DNA from: Nocardia wallacei
Lineage (GTDB): Bacteria > Actinomycetota > Actinomycetes > Mycobacteriales > Mycobacteriaceae
DNA length: 64,000 nt
Direction of reading: 5' to 3'
Assembly: GCF_014466955.1 (NCBI RefSeq)
Contig: NZ_AP023396.1
Span: forward strand, 7,316,001-7,380,000
In this document: piece after piece, positions 13,380 through 20,995 of the stretch
How positions within the stretch are numbered: the first letter of the stretch is position 1
Layout: every line of letters starts with the position of its first letter
The notes under the pieces: model-generated
Databases searched by the model: none
What the model was told of the DNA's origin: nothing
What the model saw: the letters and a program-made list of their open reading frames with translations, nothing else
Translations under genes and position numbers: made by a program

Positions 13380-14465
13380 TCAGTGGGCGGCGGAGTGGGC
13401 GGCGCCGCGCACGATGAGTTCCTTGACCCAGGCCGCGGGGCGGCCGGTGAGCACACGGTCCGTCACGGTGTCGTCGGGACGGACGAACTGGATCACGCCG
13501 TCGCGGCGGCCCAGGCTGATGCACTGGATGTAGTACCGGAACCGCAGCGGGGTGGGTTCCGCTCCGCGCAGGAGGGCGAGCACGGAGGCGGCCGCGTGCG
13601 CGCCGGTGGGCAGCGCGGTCGCGCACGCCATGCGGAGTTCGCGGCCGCCGGGGCCCGCGATCGCCGCGGCGTCACCGGCGGCGTAGACGGCCGGATCGGA
13701 GGTGCGCAGGGTCTCGTCGACGAGTAGGCGGCCGCGGCCGTCGACCGCCAGTCCGGCCTCGGCGGCGAGGGCCGGGACTTCGAAACCCGTTGTCCAGAGC
13801 ACGGTTTCGGCGTCGAATCGGGTGCCGTCGGCGAGGCGCAGGCCGTCGGGCAGCACCTCGACCACCTTGGCACCGGAGCGCACCTCGACGCCGAGCCGGT
13901 CCAGTGTGGCGCGGATGTGGCGGCGGGCGCGGTCCGACAGCCAGGCGCCCGGTTCCTCCGAACTCACCAGTGCCACCGCGAGATCCGGTCGTGATTCGGC
14001 GAGTTCCGTAGCCGTCTCGATGCCCGTCGATCCGGCTCCGACGACCGCCACCCGACCCGGCGCCGGGTCCCACCGCGCGACATCCTCGGGGGTGGCGACG
14101 GTGTGGGCGTGGTGCCGCACGCCCGCGACGCTGTCCACGTCGGCGGCGCTGCCGAGGGCATAGACGAGCACGTCGTAGTCGATGACGGCGCCGTCGGCCA
14201 GGGTGATGCGCTTCGGCCCGGGATCGAGTGCGACGGCCCGGCCCCGAACGAAGCGAACCTTCCTGCGCTCCAGCAGCTCTCGCAGGTCGCGGCGTGGAAT
14301 CGACTGCCCGGCGGCCAGCTGATGCAGCCGCACCCGCTCGACGAACTGCGGGCGCGCGTCCACCACGGTGATCTGCGCGCCGCGCGCCCGGCGGGCCAGC
14401 CTGCCCGCCGCCGACAAGCCCGCGTATCCGGCGCCCAGCACGACGATCCGATGCTCTCCGGTCAT
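13380..14465 (-). CDS. NDH-2-like NAD(P)/FAD-dependent oxidoreductase
   Basis: 361 residues. The FAD-binding GxGxxG is IVVLGAGYAGLSAAGRLA at the N terminus; a second dinucleotide fold (VAVVGAGSTGIETATEL, residues ~145-160) binds NAD(P)H, and VYAAGDAAAI is the ATG/GD FAD motif. There is no C-terminal amphipathic membrane anchor like that of respiratory NDH-2, so a soluble or peripheral flavoprotein is likely. ATG 14465 follows AAGGAG with 6-bp spacing. It lies 82 bp downstream of an ECF41-type sigma gene on the same strand; ECF41 sigma factors typically adjoin carboxymuconolactone decarboxylase, oxidoreductase or epimerase genes, so this is the likely partner and target. Confidence 0.88.
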   Translation of the reverse strand: MTGEHRIVVLGAGYAGLSAAGRLARRARGAQITVVDARPQFVERVRLHQLAAGQSIPRRDLRELLERRKVRFVRGRAVALDPGPKRITLADGAVIDYDVLVYALGSAADVDSVAGVRHHAHTVATPEDVARWDPAPGRVAVVGAGSTGIETATELAESRPDLAVALVSSEEPGAWLSDRARRHIRATLDRLGVEVRSGAKVVEVLPDGLRLADGTRFDAETVLWTTGFEVPALAAEAGLAVDGRGRLLVDETLRTSDPAVYAAGDAAAIAGPGGRELRMACATALPTGAHAAASVLALLRGAEPTPLRFRYYIQCISLGRRDGVIQFVRPDDTVTDRVLTGRPAAWVKELIVRGAAHSAAH

Positions 14466-14547
14466 GAGTGACTCCTTTTCGAGAAGGCCGACACTGTCCA
14501 GACCACGCAGGGCCATCGAGCCTGACAGGGTCGGCGAGTGGGGTGAG

Positions 14548-15432
14548 TCACAGTCGAGCGGTGCGGGCGTAGTAGGCCAGTTTGGCGGGGTTCACGACGA
14601 GGCGGACCGCGGAGATGCCGTCGGGGTTCAGGTCGGCGGAGCCGATGACGAGCACGGTGTCGGCGACGCGGGCCACCGCGGCGGGCGCGCCGTTGATTTC
14701 CTCGACGGTGAGTTCCAGGCCGGGGACGGTGCGGGTGAACAGGCCGGACAGGTAGCGGGCGACCCGCGCGGAACCGGTGATCGGGTGACGGGCCGCGGTC
14801 ACCTCGCCGCCGCCGTCGGCCAGCGCCACGATGTCGGCGGTGAACATCTGCTCGAGTGCCGTGAGGTCGCCCGCGCGGGCGGCCGCGACGAAACGTTCGA
14901 AGAGCGCGCGGGCCTGGTCGGGAGTCGCGCTGAAGCGGGTGTTCTCGGTGCGGACGCGGCGGCGTGCCCGGCTGTAGAGCTGCTGGGAGTTGGCCTCGGA
15001 CAGCTGCAGCATCTCGGCGATCTCACCGTGGGCGTAGCCGAATGCCTCGCGGAGTACGAACACCGCACGCTCCACCGGGGACAGTCGCTCCAGCAGGGTC
15101 AGCATCGCCATCGATACCAGTTCGCGCTGCTCGGCCGATTCCAGTGGACCGAGCTCGCCGCGACCGGTCGGCACCGGCTCCGGCAGCCACGGTCCGACGT
15201 AGGTCTCCCGGCGCGCACGGGCCGAATCCAGCCAGCTGCGGCACAGATTCACCACCACCGTGGTCAACCAGGCTTCGGCGGAACGAATTTCGGCCCGGTC
15301 GGTGGCATCCCAGCGCAGGTAGGTCTCCTGCACGGCGTCCTCGGCCTCGCTCGCCGCGCCGAGCATGCGGTACGCCAGGGCGAACAAGCGCGGCCGCTGC
15401 CGCTCGAATTCGGCCAGTCCCGTCTCGTCCAC
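14548..15432 (-). CDS. ECF RNA polymerase sigma factor, ECF41/SigJ type with SnoaL-like tail
   Basis: 294 residues. Sigma region 2 covers ~10-75 (FALAYRMLGAASEAEDAVQE) and region 4 ~115-165 (LSPVERAVFVLREAFGYAHG followed by EIAEMLQLSEANSQQLYSRA). A C-terminal SnoaL/NTF2-like domain (~180-290) carries the ECF41 landmarks DGGGEV and NPAKL. In ECF41 factors this tail replaces an anti-sigma factor: it binds the core and modulates activity. GTG 15432 is the start. The NDH-2-like gene follows as the predicted regulon partner. I found no clear TGTCAC-type ECF41 promoter before either gene. Confidence 0.93.
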   Translation of the reverse strand: MDETGLAEFERQRPRLFALAYRMLGAASEAEDAVQETYLRWDATDRAEIRSAEAWLTTVVVNLCRSWLDSARARRETYVGPWLPEPVPTGRGELGPLESAEQRELVSMAMLTLLERLSPVERAVFVLREAFGYAHGEIAEMLQLSEANSQQLYSRARRRVRTENTRFSATPDQARALFERFVAAARAGDLTALEQMFTADIVALADGGGEVTAARHPITGSARVARYLSGLFTRTVPGLELTVEEINGAPAAVARVADTVLVIGSADLNPDGISAVRLVVNPAKLAYYARTARL

Positions 15433-15658
15433 CGCGCACCCGCCTTCGTCGGCAATCGTCGGGCGACGATACCCGCCCGGGCGCGCCTGCCGTGGCGGCG
15501 ACCGAGTGCGGCGGCCACCCGTCCGAATCGGATGACCGCACGGATCACGGAAGGTCTCGCGCGGGAACTCCGGGACGGTCCGTCGTCGGCGCCGCAGGTA
15601 CGTTCAGCCTCGCGCCGGACGGAACCGCGGCCGGTAGCAGAGGACATCGCCGTGGCGG

Positions 15659-15892
15659 TCAGTTCGGCGTGCCGGTGGGCGGCTCGGCCGAAGTGGGATC
15701 GCGCTCCGGGCGGGGGAAGCGGATGTCGGGGAGGCGAAGTTTCGGACGCTCGCTGGTGGTCGGTGCGACGGTGGTGGTGCCCGGGGTGTTTCGGCGCAGT
15801 TCACTGGTGCCCGAGCCGCTGTCCGGGTCACAGGCGGTGAGTGTGACCGCGACGGCACCGGCGGCCAGCACCGCAATCGCCAACTTCTGCAC
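15659..15892 (-). CDS. small proline/threonine-rich lipoprotein
   Basis: 77 residues from GTG 15892, preceded by AAGGGG. The signal peptide VQKLAIAVLAAGAVAVTLTA ends in a lipobox LTAC (Cys21), so the mature protein is lipid-anchored outside the membrane. The mature part is short and disordered, rich in Ser, Thr and Pro, with ELRRNTPGTTTVAPTT and a C-terminal PRPERDPTSAEPPTG. The neighbouring lipoprotein gene upstream has the same LRRN-P-(S/T)T core after its lipobox, suggesting a duplicated start. Function unknown. Confidence 0.7.
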   Translation of the reverse strand: MQKLAIAVLAAGAVAVTLTACDPDSGSGTSELRRNTPGTTTVAPTTSERPKLRLPDIRFPRPERDPTSAEPPTGTPN

Positions 15893-15991
15893 GGGATTTC
15901 CCCTTGATCGGGCGCCACACCTGCCGCGGCGCATGCGGAAACGGTGCGCCCCGGCGCTTATCGGCCGCCTAACGATCGGTTAACGCGGGCA

Positions 15992-16423
15992 CTACTTCTC
16001 GACGACGCCGATGGCCACGGCGACCGGGGTGTCGGCCTGACTGGCGGCCAGGCACACCAGCTTGGCGGTGCCCAGGGCGACGTTGGGGCTGCCGTCGAAC
16101 TTGGAGCCCGGGTTCTCGGCGAGTATCTGCTCCAGCAGGGCCTTTTCGGCGTCGGTGTCCAGATTCTTGAATTCGCCGCAGGTCGTCTGCGAGGCGGGGC
16201 CGAGGGCGGCGTTGCCCGAACCGGTCGCGGTGGGCGGCGGTTGCGGGGACTCGGACGGGGCGGGGGACGCCGGCGGTGCGGGGCTCGCGGGAGCGGCGGA
16301 GGTGGACGGCGCGTTTCTGCGCAGCCCGGCGGCGTCGGTGCCGGAGTCGTCGTTGCCGCCGCAGGCGGTCAGGCCCAGTGCCAGCGCGCTCAGCACGACG
16401 GCAGTCGCCGAAAGTCGTTTCAT
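15992..16423 (-). CDS. lipoprotein with conserved C-terminal domain
   Basis: 143 residues from ATG 16423. The signal peptide MKRLSATAVVLSALALGLTA is followed by lipobox Cys21 (LGLTAC). Then comes GGNDDSG, a LRRNAPSTSAAP stretch and a Pro/Ser-rich linker. A ~75-residue folded part (CGEFKNLDTDAEKALLEQIL ... VCLAASQADTPVAVAIGV) has two cysteines that could form a disulfide. The longer in-frame version to 16480 lacks a credible signal sequence and is rejected. The gene is between the shorter lipoprotein and the zinc-finger gene, all on the minus strand with ~100-bp gaps. The domain resembles small mycobacterial-type lipoproteins of unknown role. Confidence 0.75.
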   Translation of the reverse strand: MKRLSATAVVLSALALGLTACGGNDDSGTDAAGLRRNAPSTSAAPASPAPPASPAPSESPQPPPTATGSGNAALGPASQTTCGEFKNLDTDAEKALLEQILAENPGSKFDGSPNVALGTAKLVCLAASQADTPVAVAIGVVEK

Positions 16424-16520
16424 AAACGTCCGAAATTCCGTTTGTCGCATGCGCCGGGGGCAGTCCGGCGCGCGTCGCACAGTACCGGGCGCGGCCGCGA
16501 TTGAAAACCCGGTGCGCGGC

Positions 16521-16874
16521 TCAGTGGATCAGCTGCTGCCAGTCGCGGGGCACCCGGTCGCGCGGGCCGGGTGCGGTCTGGTCCTCCGGATGGTGCTGCG
16601 GCGGCGCGAGTTCGGGGCCCTCGCCGTACATCTCCTCGGTGCGGAAGTTCCAGAACCACTCCTCCCCGGGTTCGTAGCTCTGCACGAAGGGGTGCCCGGT
16701 GGCGGCGAAATGCTTGCTGGCGTGCTGTTGCGGCGAGGAGTCGCAGCAACCGACGTGCCCGCACTGCGCGCAGCGCCGCAGGTGTACCCACCAGCCTTGG
16801 GCCGCTTCGCATTCCACGCAGCCCGGCCCGCTGGGCGCCACCGCCGGGTCGATGCCCTCGATCGTTTCGGCCAT
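16521..16874 (-). CDS. UBP-type zinc finger protein
   Basis: 117 residues. A Zn-UBP finger occupies ~18-80: CVEC, then CAQCGHVGCC, then QHASKHFAATGHPF and a conserved WFWNF. Cys and His ligands match the eukaryotic ubiquitin-binding finger of deubiquitinases, although bacteria of this kind lack ubiquitin. In prokaryotes the domain occurs as a stand-alone protein beside redox or signalling genes. ATG 16874 overlaps the stop of the histidine kinase (GTGATGG), so it is translationally coupled as third gene of that operon. It probably serves as a protein-protein interaction partner of the kinase or the flavoprotein; target unknown. Confidence 0.88.
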   Translation of the reverse strand: MAETIEGIDPAVAPSGPGCVECEAAQGWWVHLRRCAQCGHVGCCDSSPQQHASKHFAATGHPFVQSYEPGEEWFWNFRTEEMYGEGPELAPPQHHPEDQTAPGPRDRVPRDWQQLIH

Positions 16875-18346
16875 CACTCACCTCCGGTATCGGTTCGTAC
16901 GACTGAACTTTCGTCGGCGGCGGCCGGTCGCAGCGGCAGCCGCACGATGAAGCGGGTGTCGCCGGGGACCGACTCGACGCGGATGTCGCCGCCGTGTTTC
17001 TTCACCACGATCCGGAACGAGATGTCCAGCCCCAGACCGGTTCCCTCCCCGACCGGCTTGGTGGTGAAGAACGGTTCGAAGATCCGGTTGCGGATATCGT
17101 CCGGCACGCCGGGGCCGGTGTCGCCGATCTCCACCGCGGCGCACTCGTTCTCGCGGTAGGTGCGCACGGTGAGGGTGCCCGCACCGGCCATCGCGCCGAC
17201 CGCGTTGTCGATCAGATTGGTCCACACCTGGTTCAATTCCGCTGCGTAACACGGGACTTCGGGCAAGGTGCGGTCGTAGTCCTTGACGATCGCGATGCCG
17301 TCTCCGATCTTGCGGGCCAGCATCACCAGCGTGCTGTCGAGCAGTTCGTGGATGTCGACCACCTGGAACGGCGCCCGGTCCATCTGCGAGTACTGCTTGG
17401 CGGCGTTGACCAGCGACGAGATCCGCACGGTGGAGTCGGTGATCTCGTTCATCAGCAGCTCGGTCTCGACCGTGTAGTTGAGCCAGCGGATCGCGCCCTC
17501 GAAGACCCCGCTGTCGGCGCCCTCCAGCGTGCCGGCGACCTTCTCCAGCCAGTCGGTGTCGAAGCCCGCCTGCACGAAGGTCGGTGCGATGTCCCAGCCG
17601 TTGGCGATGCCGTGGTCGGTGAGCCAGTCGCCGAGTTCGTCCTCGCGGTCGGCGGCCTCGAGCGTGGTCAGCGTCGGGGCCTTTGCGACCTGGGTGGCCG
17701 CCTCCTCCTGCAACTGCACCAGCGCTTCCAGCGCGGACGAGTCGAACTTGCCGTGCGCCATCATCTTCAGCTTGTGCCGCATCCCGGCGACCCGGTCGCG
17801 CAGCGAGGAGGTGGCGCGCACCGCGGCGGCCGCGGGGTTGTTCAGCTCGTGGGTCAGGCCCGCCGAGAGCGAACCGAGGGCCAGCAGTCGCTCGCGCTGG
17901 CCGATGATCTCGTTGGCGTTGCGGTTGCCGAAGAACACCCCTTCGAGCAGGTGCAGCGCCATCGGGAACCACTCCTGCATCATGCGGGCGAAGGTGCCGG
18001 CGTCGAGCACGAAGAATTTCGACGGCCTGGTCACCGTGAGCGTGCCGGTGTAGTTCTGCTCGGCCTTGTCACCCATGTAGGCGGTCCAGGCTCCCGCGTA
18101 GGAGCCGCGGTGGTCGGTGCGCACCAGCTCGATCTCCTCGCCGGCGGACAGCTTGGTCAGCACGACTTCGCCGTCCATCAGCACGTAGAAGCAGGTCGCC
18201 GCGTCGCCCTCGCGGAACACCAGCCCGGGTTCGAACAGCTCCACGCGCCCGTCGCGGCACAGCCATGCCAGCTGGTCGTCGTCGAGCTTCTCGAACAGGA
18301 ACAGCGTCCGGAGCTCGTCCGGGTCGCAGATCACCTGGGTGCCCAT
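16874..18346 (-). CDS. cyclic-nucleotide-binding-domain sensor histidine kinase
   Basis: 490 residues without membrane segments. A cNMP-binding fold spans ~10-125 (FEPGLVFREGDAATCFYVLM is the Gly-rich turn). The dimerisation/phosphoacceptor box is LGSLSAGLTHELNNP with His166. The HATPase_c domain follows from ~340 to the end, with NLIDNAVGAM (N box), DTGPGVP (G1) and GEGTGLGL (G2). It should autophosphorylate in the cytosol in response to a bound ligand; whether that is cAMP is untested. ATG 18346 has AGGAGG 8 nt upstream, which lies across the end of the preceding receiver-flavoprotein gene, so the pair is coupled. The likely phosphate acceptor is that protein's receiver domain. Confidence 0.9.
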   Translation of the reverse strand: MGTQVICDPDELRTLFLFEKLDDDQLAWLCRDGRVELFEPGLVFREGDAATCFYVLMDGEVVLTKLSAGEEIELVRTDHRGSYAGAWTAYMGDKAEQNYTGTLTVTRPSKFFVLDAGTFARMMQEWFPMALHLLEGVFFGNRNANEIIGQRERLLALGSLSAGLTHELNNPAAAAVRATSSLRDRVAGMRHKLKMMAHGKFDSSALEALVQLQEEAATQVAKAPTLTTLEAADREDELGDWLTDHGIANGWDIAPTFVQAGFDTDWLEKVAGTLEGADSGVFEGAIRWLNYTVETELLMNEITDSTVRISSLVNAAKQYSQMDRAPFQVVDIHELLDSTLVMLARKIGDGIAIVKDYDRTLPEVPCYAAELNQVWTNLIDNAVGAMAGAGTLTVRTYRENECAAVEIGDTGPGVPDDIRNRIFEPFFTTKPVGEGTGLGLDISFRIVVKKHGGDIRVESVPGDTRFIVRLPLRPAAADESSVVRTDTGGE

Positions 18347-18358
18347 CCGGCACACCTC

Positions 18359-20032
18359 CTACTGTTTCGCGATGTATCGGTGGACGAGCATGACCGCCAT
18401 CGCGCCCTCGCCCACGGCGGACGCGACTCGCTTCGCCGACTCCGAACGCACATCGCCGGCCACGAAAACCCCGGGGACGCTGGTCTCGAGGTGGTGCGGC
18501 GGCCGCGGCAGTTCCCATCCGGCCGGACGATCGCCGTCGACCAGCAGGTCCGGTCCGGCCAGCACATAGCCCGCCTCGTCCCGCTCGACCAGGCCGTCGA
18601 GCCAGTCGGTCTCGGGTGCGGCGCCGATGAACAGGAACAACCGCTCGGCCTCCACCTTTTCTTCCGTGCCGGTGGCGTTGTTGCGCAGCACGATCCGCTC
18701 CAGGTGATCGTCACCGTCGGCGGCGACCACCTCCGTGCAGGTGTGCACCTTGATGTTGGGTATCTGCTGGATCTGCTGAATCAGGTAGTGCGACATCGAG
18801 TTGTCGAGCGAGTCACCCCGCACCAGGATGTGCACGGTCCGCGCGTTGCGCGACAGGAACACCGCGGCCTGGCCCGCGGAATTCGCGCCGCCGACGATGT
18901 AGATTTCGCGGTCGGCGCAATCGGCGGCCTCCGTCATCGCCGAGCCGTAGTACACGCCGCGCCCGGTGAAGTCGTCCACGCCCGGGGCCGGATGATGGCG
19001 ATAGTTGACGCCCGTGGCGATCAGCACCGAGTGCGCCGCGACCGACTCGCCGTCGTCGAACCGGACCACCCGGGCCGAACCGCACACCTCGAGGCCGACC
19101 ACCCGGCGCGCGGTGATCAGCTCGGCCCCGAACTTGACCGCCTGCCTTCGAGCCCGGTCGGCCAGCTGTGCGCCGGACAACCCGTCGGGGAAGCCCAGGT
19201 AGTTCTCGATGCGGGAACTCTGACCGGCCTGCCCGCCGGTGGCGGTGCGCTCTACCAGCACCGTCCGCAGCCCCTCGGACGCTCCGTATACCGCGGCGCC
19301 GAGACCGGCCGGGCCGCCACCGACCACGATGAGGTCGTAGAAGTCGCCGGTGGGGTCGGTATTGAGGCCCACGCTGCCGGCCAGTTCGCTGTCGCTGGGG
19401 GCGATCAGCGCCTGCCCGGCGGCGTCGATCACGACGGGGCACTGGTCCTGGGTGGCGCCCGCGGCCTCGAGCAGCCGCGCGCCCTCCGGCTCGTCGGCCA
19501 GATACCAGCGGTAGGGCAGCTGGTTGCGGGCGAGGAATTCGCGCACTTCCGAACAGCGGGCGGACCAGCGGTGACCGACCACCTTGGTCTCGTGCACCGG
19601 GCGATGGTCGTCGCCGCGCCAGGCCTCGAGCAGCGCGTCGATCACCGGGTACAGCTTCTCCTCCGGCGGATCCCACGGCTTGAGCAGATAGTGGTCGAGA
19701 TCGATGACATTGATCGCCTCGATCGCGGCATTGGTGTCGGCGTACGCGGTCAGCAGCACCCGGCGCGCGTACGGGTGCAGATCCATCGCCTGTTCCAGGA
19801 ATTCGATACCGTCCATCCCCGGCATCCGGTAATCGGCGATCAACACCGCGACGGGCTGACCCCGGAGTTTCATCTCGCGCAGTGCCTCGAGCGCCGCCGC
19901 ACCCGATTCGGCGCGCAGAATCCGATAATCCGCCCCGTAGCGGCGTCGCAAGTCGCGGACCACGGCCCGGGAGACGCCCGGATCGTCGTCGACGCTCAGG
20001 ATCGCCGGTTTGGCGACAGCTGGTGAAGTCAC
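18359..20032 (-). CDS. response-regulator receiver / glutaredoxin-like / thioredoxin-reductase-like fusion
   Basis: 557 residues in three parts. 1-125 is a receiver domain: acidic pair DDD 15-17, phospho-acceptor Asp67 in DYRMPG, Thr95 and Lys118. About 148-225 is a thioredoxin/glutaredoxin-like domain (GHRWSARCSEVREFLARN) with a single cysteine where a CxxC would be. 232-557 is a TrxR-type flavoprotein with VVGGGPAGLG for FAD and VGGANSAGQA for NADPH. The canonical CxxC before the NADPH motif is missing (VYYGSAMTEA stands there), so it cannot be an ordinary thioredoxin reductase. It heads an operon with a cNMP-binding kinase and a UBP zinc finger. The output appears to be redox enzymology rather than DNA binding. 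Confidence 0.88.
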   Translation of the reverse strand: MTSPAVAKPAILSVDDDPGVSRAVVRDLRRRYGADYRILRAESGAAALEALREMKLRGQPVAVLIADYRMPGMDGIEFLEQAMDLHPYARRVLLTAYADTNAAIEAINVIDLDHYLLKPWDPPEEKLYPVIDALLEAWRGDDHRPVHETKVVGHRWSARCSEVREFLARNQLPYRWYLADEPEGARLLEAAGATQDQCPVVIDAAGQALIAPSDSELAGSVGLNTDPTGDFYDLIVVGGGPAGLGAAVYGASEGLRTVLVERTATGGQAGQSSRIENYLGFPDGLSGAQLADRARRQAVKFGAELITARRVVGLEVCGSARVVRFDDGESVAAHSVLIATGVNYRHHPAPGVDDFTGRGVYYGSAMTEAADCADREIYIVGGANSAGQAAVFLSRNARTVHILVRGDSLDNSMSHYLIQQIQQIPNIKVHTCTEVVAADGDDHLERIVLRNNATGTEEKVEAERLFLFIGAAPETDWLDGLVERDEAGYVLAGPDLLVDGDRPAGWELPRPPHHLETSVPGVFVAGDVRSESAKRVASAVGEGAMAVMLVHRYIAKQ

Positions 20033-20099
20033 ATCGAAAGTATGGGCGTCGATGCGAGCCCGCGCGCCCCCCGGTGGGAGATCCGGCCCCCTAGTTCGC

Positions 20100-20297
20100 T
20101 CACAGCCGATGTTGCTGGACCAGGTCCAGCTCCGTCGGAGTCAGCAATCGCTCCAGTCTTTCCTCGCGCTCGGCGGCGCGACGCCTGGAACTCTTACCAC
20201 CAGTCCCCGCCCTCGCGGTGATCTCTTCCGAATCGGAAAGCGGCAGTAGCGGAACGGAATCCGCCTGACCACGGTGGAGGGGAAAGCGCAGTTTCAC
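20100..20297 (-). CDS. possible small protein
   Basis: 65 codons from GTG 20297, with GAGGTGAT positioned about 5 nt upstream, the best reason to consider it. The product is Arg/Glu-rich with a predicted charged helix (RRRAAEREERLERLLTPTELD). Codon third positions are less G/C-biased than neighbouring genes. It lies about 70 bp upstream of the receiver-flavoprotein gene on the same strand. No family recognised; it could be spurious. Confidence 0.3.
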   Translation of the reverse strand: MKLRFPLHRGQADSVPLLPLSDSEEITARAGTGGKSSRRRAAEREERLERLLTPTELDLVQQHRL

Positions 20298-20405
20298 GGC
20301 CGATCACCTCACGTTGGACGAAAACTCGGGCTCAGTCGGTTGCTTCATTGCCTTCCGCTTCATCTATCCGCCATTGTGCGTCGGTTATTACAGAAGGGGG
20401 TACCC

Positions 20406-20458
20406 ATCACATCGAAATGTGATCCGGTTGATTTTCGATCGAATGTGGTCCGGATCAC
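20406..20458 (+). promoter_or_regulatory. overlapping palindromes upstream of the SRPBCC gene
   Basis: ATCACAT-N4-ATGTGAT (20406-20423) overlaps the left arm of a longer repeat, GTGATCCGG (20419-20427) paired with CCGGATCAC (20450-20458). Both are exact. They lie 80-130 bp before the gene at 20540 and look like sites for a dimeric regulator, which is not identifiable here. Confidence 0.5.
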
Positions 20459-20539
20459 TGGAGTGCCGCGCGGTGGGTACACGAACCCGCTGGCCCAGTA
20501 GGATTCCCGGTACCGATCGTCACACTCCCGGAGGCAGCG

Positions 20540-20989
20540 TTGCCGAACACTCTCGAAGCCACCGTCGACATCTCCGCCCCGCCGGAGCGGGTCTGGGCGG
20601 TCGTCTCGGATCTGAAGCGGATGCCCGAATTCAGCCCGAACACGGTCCGGATGGTCGCGCTGGGCGCACCGCGCACCGGGGCCTGGACGGTCAATCTGAA
20701 TCGCGACGGCCGCAAGTACTACCCGACCACCTCGCGCATCGTCCGGTTCGAACCCAACCGGGCCTTCGCGTTCCGGATGAACGAGAACGGCACGGTGTGG
20801 AGCTACACACTGGAGCCGACCGAATCGGGCACTCGGCTGATCGAACGCCGCGACGTGCCCAACGGGGTCCGCAAGCCGGTGCGCGTGCTGATCGACGCGT
20901 TCCTCGGCGGCGAGGAACAGTTCGAGTCGAACCTGTTGCGCGGCATGAACGAAACGCTCGGCAAGATCAAGGCCGCGGCCGAGCGGTAA
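20540..20989 (+). CDS. SRPBCC family (polyketide cyclase/dehydrase-like) protein
   Basis: 149 residues with the typical opening EATVDISAPPERVWAVVSDL, a central antiparallel sheet (GAWTVNLNRDGRKYYPTTSR, YTLEPTESGTRLIERRDV) and a long final helix (FESNLLRGMNETLGKIKAA). The fold encloses a hydrophobic pocket; ligand unknown. The start is TTG at 20540 with GGAGG 5 nt upstream. It converges tail to tail with the fabH-like gene, 6 bp apart. Candidate palindromic operator sites lie upstream at 20406-20458. Confidence 0.85.
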   Translation: MPNTLEATVDISAPPERVWAVVSDLKRMPEFSPNTVRMVALGAPRTGAWTVNLNRDGRKYYPTTSRIVRFEPNRAFAFRMNENGTVWSYTLEPTESGTRLIERRDVPNGVRKPVRVLIDAFLGGEEQFESNLLRGMNETLGKIKAAAER

Positions 20990-20995
20990 CTCCGC

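Noticed and set aside
14466..14547. ECF41-type TGTCAC/CGTC promoter before the oxidoreductase
   Set aside because: Only TGTCAGG and CGTG at a non-standard spacing of 13 bp were seen; too weak to claim.
16994..20026. Plus-strand frame of about 1000 codons opposite the redox operon
   Set aside because: No domain similarity, and the opposite strand carries the receiver, TrxR-like and kinase motifs.
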